A DNA stretch of 8,497 bases from JAVBSN01 sp031556525 (GTDB taxonomy: Bacteria > Bacillota > Clostridia > Lachnospirales > Lachnospiraceae). The stretch is taken from positions 1 to 8,497 of the forward strand of contig JAVBSS010000071.1 in NCBI GenBank assembly GCA_031556525.1, read 5' to 3'. Numbering within the stretch: position 1 is the first letter of the stretch; each line of letters opens with the position of its first letter. Position numbers and translations under genes: made by a program. This document shows positions 1 through 4,909 of this stretch, piece by piece. The notes under the pieces are model-generated. The model had not been told where the DNA came from, ran no database searches, and worked only from the letters and a program-made list of their open reading frames with translations.

Positions 1-1
1 A

Positions 2-742
2 GAAGGCGGAAGACCACAGGGAAACAGAGACGGTAATCGTGATGGTAATAGATCGTATGGAAACAGAGACGGTAATCGCGATGGCAATAGATCGTATGGA
101 AACAGAGACGGTAATCGCGATGGCAACAGATCATACGGAAACAGAGATGGCAATCGTGATGGCAATAGAGAAGGTAATCGTGACGGAAACAGACCATATG
201 GAAATAGAGAAGGTAATCGTGACGGAAACAGACCATATGGAAACCGAGAAGGTAATCGTGACGGAAACAGACCATATGGAAATAGAGAAGGTAATCGTGA
301 CGGAAACAGACCATATGGAAATAGAGAAGGTAATCGTGATGGCAACAGATCATATGGTAACAGAGATGGCAATAGACCATATGGAAATAGAGATGGCGGT
401 TATAAGCCAAGAAGTAATGGCTATGGTGGTGGCTTTAACAAGGATAAGGACGATGATGATGATAGACAAGTAAGACAAAGTCGCCCAGCTAAACCTAAAG
501 AACCAAAAGAGCAACAACCAGATAAATTTGAGACAATTAAGAGAATTGAACGTGAGAAAAAGACGGTTAAAAAGAAGCAAGAGAGTAAGAAGAAGAACGA
601 ATCTCAACGCCCACAACCAAAACAAAAACGTTCAAACAATGTTAATTATACAAGTGCATATATGAATGGCGATTATGCAGATTATGAGAATGTTGATGAT
701 GATTATGATGATACATATGATGATATGTATGATGATTATTAG
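2..742 (+). CDS. C-terminal part of an unidentified protein with a Gly-Asn-Arg repeat, a basic segment and an acidic Asp/Tyr tail (5' partial)
   Basis: An open frame enters from the left edge and ends at TAG 740-742, giving 246 C-terminal residues; the start lies outside the window. Residues 7-127 of this fragment are a low-complexity repeat built from GNR(D/E)GNRDGNR(S/P)Y units. A Gly-rich stretch and a run of five Asp follow, then a Lys/Glu-rich, probably helical segment (about residues 160-205), then a tail of alternating Asp and Tyr ending DDY. There is no membrane segment or signal peptide. Such charged, Arg/Gly-rich disordered tails are known at the C-terminus of bacterial RNA-binding enzymes such as DEAD-box helicases and RluB/RluF-type pseudouridine synthases, so an RNA-related role is plausible. 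The catalytic domain is not visible and I do not name the gene. This frame is preferred over the overlapping +3 frame (39-473) because it runs past the repeat into a differentiated tail and stops just before a terminator. Confidence 0.82.
   Translation, partial: EGGRPQGNRDGNRDGNRSYGNRDGNRDGNRSYGNRDGNRDGNRSYGNRDGNRDGNREGNRDGNRPYGNREGNRDGNRPYGNREGNRDGNRPYGNREGNRDGNRPYGNREGNRDGNRSYGNRDGNRPYGNRDGGYKPRSNGYGGGFNKDKDDDDDRQVRQSRPAKPKEPKEQQPDKFETIKRIEREKKTVKKKQESKKKNESQRPQPKQKRSNNVNYTSAYMNGDYADYENVDDDYDDTYDDMYDDY
20..382 (+). repeat. In-frame 39-bp tandem repeat encoding GNR(D/E)GNRDGNR(S/P)Y
   Basis: Nine consecutive units begin at GGA/GGT codons: 20, 59, 98, 137, 200, 239, 278, 317 and 356. Seven are exactly 39 bp (13 codons). 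The unit at 137-199 is 63 bp, with an extra GNRDGNRD-type stretch, and the last, at 356-382, is shortened to 27 bp. Two subfamilies are visible: an early one with GAC GGT AAT CGC GAT GGC and a TCG TAT end, and a later one with GAA GGT AAT CGT GAC GGA and a CCA TAT end. Units at 200, 239 and 278 are almost identical, which suggests recent duplication. The palindrome CCATATGG recurs at 194, 233, 272, 311 and 377. All length changes are multiples of three, so copy-number change keeps the frame. Confidence 0.93.
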
Positions 743-755
743 GATATAGTAATAG

Positions 756-801
756 AATTAAAATAGGTACTTCTAAGAGATTAGAAGTACCTATTTTAAT
801 T
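756..801. terminator. Perfect 21-bp hairpin between convergent genes, probable bidirectional terminator
   Basis: Left arm 756-776 and right arm 781-801 pair without a mismatch around a GAGA loop at 777-780 (a GNRA-type tetraloop when read on +). The outer stem is A/T-only, so each strand reads a U-rich run at its 3' side (CTATTTTAATT on +, the same on -). It begins 14 bp after the stop of the left gene and ends 8 bp from the stop of the right, minus-strand gene, so it is placed to terminate both. Confidence 0.9.
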
Positions 802-808
802 GCATAAT

Positions 809-3244
809 CTATATGTTGTTTCTTAAGAATTGAATAAAGTCATCTTCTGAAAGAGGTCTGCTGAAGAAATATCCTTGAAGTCTATCGCAACCTTGTTGCT
901 GTAAAATACGTAATTGTTCAATTTCTTCCACGCCTTCAGCAATTACAGAAATCTCTAATTGATGAGCTAGCGTTATAATAGTAGAAGAAATAAAACGATC
1001 TTTTTCTGAATAGCATAAGCCAGCAACAAATGATTTATCAATCTTCAATGTATTAATTGGTATTGTAGTTAAATAGTTAAATGAAGAGTAGCCTGTACCA
1101 AAATCATCCAAAGCTATTTTTGCACCCAAACTTCGTATTTCATTAATTATACTTAGGTTGTGTTCAAAGTTTTTCATAAGAACACTTTCAGTTAGTTCTA
1201 CTTCTAGGTAGTCAAGGGACATACCAGTTCGCTTAGGAATATTTGCAATAGTAGCAGCAAGCGAAGCGCTTCTTAATTGCGGCGTAGATAAATTAACGGA
1301 TGCAATAATAGGGTCGAAGCCCATATCCATAAGCTTTTTGTTAAAGGCACAGGCTTTATTAAGTGCCCACTCACCAAGTTCATCAATTAATCCACATTCT
1401 TCTGCAACAGGTATAAATTCATTAGGCGAAACAAGTCCAACTAAAGAAGATTTTAACCTCATCAAAGCTTCAAAACCAGTTATTTTACCTGTAGAAGCAT
1501 TAGCTTGAGGTTGATAAACTAAATATACTTCATCGTTATCAAGGGCAGCTCTTAAAATATCAATTAAATCATTTCTTCTGTTAACTTCATCTTCCATAGT
1601 ACTGTTAAAGAACATATAATTATTTTTTCCAGATGTCTTAGCTGAGTACATAGCTATATCAGCGTTTTTAATCAATTCATTAATTGATAGTCCGTTCTGT
1701 GGGAAGATAGAAACACCAATGCTCATTGAAATGTGAACACGCTCGTCTTCAAGTAAGAAACTGTGAGTAGCTATTGATACAAGTTCCTTAGCGAAGGAAT
1801 TCAATTCTTCAATGTTAGTGATACGATTCTTGAATATAAGAAACTCATCGCCACCAGTTCTAGCTAATATATCATCCGAAGTAACATAAGAACCAAGTTT
1901 ATCAGAAATTTGTTTTAAGAGTAGATCACCGTAATCATGTCCCAATGTATCATTTATATTTTTAAAGTTATCCAAATCAACAAAGAGTATAGCGTGTCGT
2001 TGTAGATTACTAGAGTTATGCAATATATCGTGAGTATATTTCATAAAGGCAACTCTGTTATACAAACCAGTAAGACCGTCATGATAGGCTAGAGTTTCAA
2101 TCTTGGTATAGTTAGTAGCTAAAGCATCCTGACTGTCTTCAAGAGCTTGTTTTGTAGTAACAATTTCATTATAATTTGTTGAAATAATATCCATCATATT
2201 ATTGAACATGATAGATAATTCTCCGAATTCATCCTCTGTGTCTATATTACAGTGGACATCTAATTGACCAGTGGAAGCTTCCTTCATCTTATCTGAAAGT
2301 GTATATATAGGATCAGTATATTTCTTAGATAGAGAACTACTTATCTTAAGTGAAATAATTAGTAGAATAATTAATACTATAAGTAATATTATTGGCAATC
2401 CAGAAATAATATTTTTGTAGTCATTACCATCTTGTGCAACAATATATATCCAATTCGTTTCAGGAATAATGCTATATCCGTACATTAAATAAGTACTGCT
2501 ACCAGTATCAGTTATTGTGCCTGAAACAGGAGAGCTTTCTGTATAGTTGTTTAATATATCCAGACTTGTATCCACAACTGCAGGATCATGTTCTGCTAAT
2601 TTGTCATTTCCAAATAAAAAGTGTCCAGAGCTATTCAATATATATGTACCATAATCATCAGATACAAATGCACCAAAAACACTAGAAGAAATATTGGAAC
2701 GTAATAAACCGATAGTATTACCTTTAACCGTAACGGGAGTAACTATATCTAAAGTGGTAGAGTCTTTGTCAAAAAGAGAATCATCCAAAAATGAGGTAGA
2801 GGTATAAGATTCGATGGAAGTATCCATGTATTCAAACCAATCACTAGAAGAAGTTCTATCAGAAGAAGCAACTAAATAGCCATCTATGTCATATAGATAG
2901 TATTTAACAGAAAAATTGTAGTTTGAGGATTTGTCATATAAATTACTATCTACCGATTCATAATAACTAGAAGCTTGTTTTAAATTGATATCACTATTAT
3001 TAACTTTATCAAGAAGATAACTCTTCATATCATTTAAATTAGCTAGAGCCTCAAGTTCTATCAACTGAGAACTTAATTGAGCATAGTAGCCAGTTTTATA
3101 ATTATCTGCAGTGTTTTGTAATGATACTTTATTAAGGTCTAAATATTTATTTGATACAACTATATAAGTTATTATTACCACAACTATTACAGGAACAATA
3201 GAAAGTAGTAGGATATACGATTTGAGTGATTTCTTTATTGACAT
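809..3244 (-). CDS. Membrane-bound Cache-HAMP-GGDEF-EAL protein (diguanylate cyclase / c-di-GMP phosphodiesterase)
   Basis: This 811-residue protein probably makes and/or degrades cyclic-di-GMP at the inner face of the membrane in response to an extracellular ligand. Domains from Met 3244: TM helix about 10-31; extracellular Cache-like sensor about 32-281, with the YDIDGYL and NSSGHFLFG turns typical of that fold; TM helix about 283-300; HAMP about 300-350 (Pro312, DEFGE near 338-342); a short coiled-coil linker; GGDEF domain about 385-545 with DGLTGLYNR and an intact GGDEF at 464-468; EAL domain about 560-805. The EAL catalytic set is complete: E592 of EAL, N651 of SVNLS, E683, D713 and D714 of DDFGTGYSS, K734, E770 of EGVE and Q790 of QGYFFSRP. 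The cyclase inhibitory site is degenerate: TSDD stands where RxxD is expected. The upstream ATG at 3262 would give 817 residues but overlaps the Shine-Dalgarno site. The direction of net activity and the ligand cannot be told from sequence. Confidence 0.93.
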   Translation of the reverse strand: MSIKKSLKSYILLLSIVPVIVVVIITYIVVSNKYLDLNKVSLQNTADNYKTGYYAQLSSQLIELEALANLNDMKSYLLDKVNNSDINLKQASSYYESVDSNLYDKSSNYNFSVKYYLYDIDGYLVASSDRTSSSDWFEYMDTSIESYTSTSFLDDSLFDKDSTTLDIVTPVTVKGNTIGLLRSNISSSVFGAFVSDDYGTYILNSSGHFLFGNDKLAEHDPAVVDTSLDILNNYTESSPVSGTITDTGSSTYLMYGYSIIPETNWIYIVAQDGNDYKNIISGLPIILLIVLIILLIISLKISSSLSKKYTDPIYTLSDKMKEASTGQLDVHCNIDTEDEFGELSIMFNNMMDIISTNYNEIVTTKQALEDSQDALATNYTKIETLAYHDGLTGLYNRVAFMKYTHDILHNSSNLQRHAILFVDLDNFKNINDTLGHDYGDLLLKQISDKLGSYVTSDDILARTGGDEFLIFKNRITNIEELNSFAKELVSIATHSFLLEDERVHISMSIGVSIFPQNGLSINELIKNADIAMYSAKTSGKNNYMFFNSTMEDEVNRRNDLIDILRAALDNDEVYLVYQPQANASTGKITGFEALMRLKSSLVGLVSPNEFIPVAEECGLIDELGEWALNKACAFNKKLMDMGFDPIIASVNLSTPQLRSASLAATIANIPKRTGMSLDYLEVELTESVLMKNFEHNLSIINEIRSLGAKIALDDFGTGYSSFNYLTTIPINTLKIDKSFVAGLCYSEKDRFISSTIITLAHQLEISVIAEGVEEIEQLRILQQQGCDRLQGYFFSRPLSEDDFIQFLRNNI

Positions 3245-3253
3245 ATTTATATG

Positions 3254-3259
3254 TCCTTT
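3254..3259 (-). promoter_or_regulatory. Ribosome binding site that fixes the start of the GGDEF-EAL gene
   Basis: On the minus strand AAAGGA lies 9 nt before the ATG at 3244-3242. The alternative in-frame ATG at 3262-3260 overlaps the region just upstream of this site (ATGAAAGGA) and has no purine-rich sequence of its own before it. The protein should therefore begin MSIKKS, not MKGHIN. Confidence 0.8.
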
Positions 3260-3306
3260 CATAGTTAAAGTGTTAGCTTATTGATTCTAAGCATTCTTAA
3301 TAAATA

Positions 3307-3335
3307 ATTATACACAAATATGAGAAACAATTCAA
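3307..3335 (-). promoter_or_regulatory. SigmaA-type promoter of the GGDEF-EAL gene
   Basis: On the minus strand a -35 TTGAAT (3335-3330) and a perfect -10 TATAAT (3312-3307) are separated by exactly 17 nt. Transcription would start near 3300, giving a leader of about 56 nt. The leader contains only a weak 5-bp stem (3276-3280 with 3288-3292) and has no room for a riboswitch. Confidence 0.72.
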
Positions 3336-3423
3336 TTAAAAATAGTATAAAATGGTTAAAATGAGGAATTAAGAAATCTGTAATGAAGATGCGCAACAAA
3401 TTGTTAAATGCTATCAATATTTA

Positions 3424-3452
3424 TTGCTTTATTATCTTGTTTTGTGTATAAT
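3424..3452 (+). promoter_or_regulatory. Probable sigmaA-type promoter of the CheX-like/CheY-like operon
   Basis: A perfect -10 TATAAT at 3447-3452 has a weak -35 TTGCTT at 3424-3429, with a 17-nt spacer. Transcription would start near 3459, leaving a leader of about 39 nt before the ATG at 3498. The weak -35 suggests it may need an activator. The 12-mer TTTGTGTATAAT that contains this -10 is repeated exactly in the divergent promoter. Confidence 0.62.
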
Positions 3453-3485
3453 ATCATTAGAGATTTTGTGAGAATACGTACATAC

Positions 3486-3491
3486 AGGAGG
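3486..3491 (+). promoter_or_regulatory. Strong ribosome binding site that fixes the start of the CheX-like gene
   Basis: AGGAGG lies 6 nt before the ATG at 3498-3500. The upstream in-frame ATG at 3408 has no Shine-Dalgarno site and lies upstream of the likely transcription start, so the 30 extra hydrophobic and basic residues it would add are probably not translated. Confidence 0.88.
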
Positions 3492-3497
3492 AGCGAA

Positions 3498-4394
3498 ATG
3501 TTTGGAATATATTTTGGGAGATATCTGCAAGATAAAGGAATTATAACTCCAGCTCAATATGATGAGATTATTAATGAAAATAAAACTGCAAGAGTTAAGA
3601 TGGGCTTATTAGCTGTAGAAGCAGGATTAATGTCACAGGAGCAAGCAGAAGAGATAAACCAATTACAGACGGTTATGGATAGAAGATTTGGTGATATAGC
3701 AACAGAGAAGGGCTATCTTACTAATGCACAAGTTGAAGAGTTGCTTAAGAAACAAGGTGATGCATATTTGTTGTTTGTTCAATCTTTAGCAGAGAGAAAG
3801 ATACTTACATTAGAAGAGATTCAAAAGGAACTTAATGCATATAAGAAGTCGGAGAGATTTACAGCTCTTGATTTAGATGCTATTAAGAGTAGTGATATTG
3901 ATAAGATTGTGCCTGTATTTACTAAGGAAGCAACACTCAGTCCAGCAGTAAAAGATTACATAGCTTTAACTGCAAGAAATCTTGTGAGATTTATTGATAG
4001 TGATGTGCGTATAGAGAGAGTAGAGAGAGTTAATGAATATATTGGACATTGCATATCAAGTCAAGAACTTGATGGAGATTATAGATTATTCACTGGATTT
4101 TCAGGAGACGGTAGTGGACTTAAGGTAGTGGCAGAAGCATATGCGGGTGAACTTTTTGATAAGGTTGACGAAGATGTGTTAGATGCAAGTTGCGAGTTCC
4201 TTAATTGTAATAATGGATTATTTGCAACAAAGTTAGGTCAAGAAGAAGTAGAATTAGATATGTTACCACCTATGATGTATAATAAGACAACAACTATCCA
4301 TTCAGAGGGTGCTATGTATAAAATTCCATTTTATGTTGGTGGCAAAGAATTAGATTTAGTTATATGTGTAGAATCAAAATGGTTAATTAGTTAA
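3498..4394 (+). CDS. MshEN-like repeat protein fused to a CheX/CheC-type phosphatase domain
   Basis: A 298-residue soluble protein. The N-terminal part (residues 5-115) has four helical repeats in an exact 29-residue register, starting at Tyr5, Lys34, Arg63 and Leu92. The third is the best match to the 24-residue MshEN motif: R63, F64, G65, then G72, L74, L83 and Q86. The first two keep both glycines (G7/G14, G36/G43) and the fourth has lost them. MshEN domains of type II secretion and pilus ATPases bind cyclic-di-GMP. After a linker, residues about 145-296 look like CheX: GFSGDGSG, then D229-xxx-E233-xx-N236-xxx-G240, with Pro257/258 about 21 residues on. This fits the acidic-plus-Asn signature by which CheC, CheX and FliY remove phosphate from CheY~P. 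It is first in an operon with a CheY-like receiver 34 bp downstream, the natural substrate. Phosphatase assignment is good; cyclic-di-GMP binding is inference, since only one repeat keeps the guanine-contacting Arg. Confidence 0.78.
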   Translation: MFGIYFGRYLQDKGIITPAQYDEIINENKTARVKMGLLAVEAGLMSQEQAEEINQLQTVMDRRFGDIATEKGYLTNAQVEELLKKQGDAYLLFVQSLAERKILTLEEIQKELNAYKKSERFTALDLDAIKSSDIDKIVPVFTKEATLSPAVKDYIALTARNLVRFIDSDVRIERVERVNEYIGHCISSQELDGDYRLFTGFSGDGSGLKVVAEAYAGELFDKVDEDVLDASCEFLNCNNGLFATKLGQEEVELDMLPPMMYNKTTTIHSEGAMYKIPFYVGGKELDLVICVESKWLIS

Positions 4395-4409
4395 TATAGA
4401 ATATAATGT

Positions 4410-4416
4410 AGAAAGG
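4410..4416 (+). promoter_or_regulatory. Ribosome binding site of the CheY-like gene
   Basis: AGAAAGG lies 12 nt before the ATG at 4429, a rather long spacing. The in-frame TTG at 4417 directly abuts it and so cannot be served by it. I therefore start the gene at MAKILIVDD, the usual beginning of CheY-type receivers. Confidence 0.6.
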
Positions 4417-4428
4417 TTGAGTTTATTT

Positions 4429-4785
4429 ATGGCTAAGATTTTAATAGTTGATGATTCAAGAACATCAAGAAAAATATTAAAGGGATTATTAGAGACAGCA
4501 GGACATGAGATTGTTAGCGAAGCTACTAATGGATTAGAGGGATATGAGAAGTACATAGAATATAAGCCAGATGTTGTTACACTAGACATTACAATGCGTG
4601 TATTAGATGGTATTTCAGCTCTTAAGAAGATAAAAGATGAATATCCAGAGGCTAAGATTATTATGGTTACTGCAGCAGGACAAAGAACTAAGATGATAGA
4701 AGCTGTTCAGAATGGTGCAGATGAATTTGTTACAAAACCATTTGATCCTGAATCATTAAAAGCAGTTATTGGTAGATTATTATAA
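4429..4785 (+). CDS. CheY-like single-domain response regulator
   Basis: A 118-residue stand-alone receiver domain with no output domain, so it should act by protein-protein contact when phosphorylated. The acidic pocket is D8 and D9 (ILIVDDS), the phospho-acceptor is D53 (TLDITM), the switch Thr is T81 (MVTAAG), and the conserved Lys is K103 (VTKPF). It resembles Bacillus CheY in layout, including LDITM and the AxGQ stretch after the switch residue. One oddity is Arg57 at D+4, where nearly all receivers have Pro. It is second in an operon with the CheX-like phosphatase gene, which probably controls its phosphorylation lifetime. No CheA-type kinase is in the window, so the phosphodonor is unknown. 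It could be a chemotaxis CheY or a receiver for another output; the symbol cheY is withheld for that reason. Confidence 0.93.
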   Translation: MAKILIVDDSRTSRKILKGLLETAGHEIVSEATNGLEGYEKYIEYKPDVVTLDITMRVLDGISALKKIKDEYPEAKIIMVTAAGQRTKMIEAVQNGADEFVTKPFDPESLKAVIGRLL

Positions 4786-4789
4786 AATA

Positions 4790-4821
4790 GAAGAAGGTGC
4801 TCTTGGGAGTACCTTCTTTTA
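4790..4821 (+). terminator. Rho-independent terminator of the CheX-like/CheY-like operon
   Basis: A 12-bp stem (4791-4802 with 4807-4818, including one G-U pair) encloses a TTGG loop and runs into a TTTT tract. It begins 5 bp after the CheY-like stop codon. It separates the signalling operon from purL, which has its own promoter. Confidence 0.92.
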
Positions 4822-4843
4822 TGCGTATACATAGATAAATCAA

Positions 4844-4872
4844 TTGACTAAAATAATGTAGTGGTTTATAGT
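4844..4872 (+). promoter_or_regulatory. SigmaA-type promoter of purL
   Basis: The -35 TTGACT (4844-4849) and -10 TATAGT (4867-4872) are 17 nt apart, close to consensus. Transcription would start near 4879, leaving a leader of about 31 nt. That is too short for a purine riboswitch. I see no clear operator palindrome around the promoter. Confidence 0.75.
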
Positions 4873-4899
4873 ATGTAATGAACAAAAGAAATATAACTT

Positions 4900-4904
4900 G
4901 GAGG
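4900..4904 (+). promoter_or_regulatory. Ribosome binding site of purL
   Basis: GGAGG lies 5 nt before the ATG at 4910. The protein then starts MSNVKRIYVEKK, entering the PurS-like N-terminal domain directly, which supports this start. Confidence 0.85.
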
Positions 4905-4909
4905 TCATT

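Larger units (their letters stand above)
3245..3497. other. Divergent intergenic region with two promoters
   Basis: This 253-bp gap separates the GGDEF-EAL gene from the CheX-like operon. It holds both promoters and both ribosome binding sites described separately. The middle (about 3336-3423) is very A/T-rich and contains the short inverted repeat AACAA-A-TTGTT at 3395-3405, a possible but weak protein-binding site just upstream of the rightward -35. No gene, riboswitch or terminator was recognised in it. Confidence 0.7.

Noticed and set aside
20..382. CRISPR-like array
   Set aside because: Units are contiguous with no unique spacers and are in frame with a coding sequence.
39..473. Open +3 frame of 144 codons through the tandem repeat (Met/Thr/Glu/Ile-rich)
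   Set aside because: It is a by-product of the 39-bp repeat, whose length keeps all frames open. The +2 frame continues past the repeat into a differentiated tail and ends at a terminator, and the +3 frame has no ribosome binding site.
350..625. Minus-strand open frame of 91 codons, Leu/Phe-rich and looking like membrane helices
   Set aside because: It is antisense to the Lys/Glu/Asp-rich coding region; AAA/AAG/GAA codons read backwards give Phe/Leu. No ribosome binding site, and it lies opposite a well-supported gene.
3395..3405. Inverted repeat AACAA-A-TTGTT as an operator
   Set aside because: Five-bp arms made mostly of A/T are expected by chance in such A/T-rich DNA and there is no second copy.
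3408..3497. N-terminal extension of the CheX-like protein with a hydrophobic segment
   Set aside because: The ATG at 3408 has no ribosome binding site, and the region contains the likely promoter; AGGAGG sits right before the ATG at 3498.
3245..3497. Possible c-di-GMP riboswitch upstream of either signalling gene
   Set aside because: Predicted leaders are only about 39 and 56 nt and the conserved GEMM core sequences are absent.
4383..4589. Minus-strand open frame of 68 codons
   Set aside because: It is antisense to the CheY-like gene, has no recognisable domain and has no promoter evidence.
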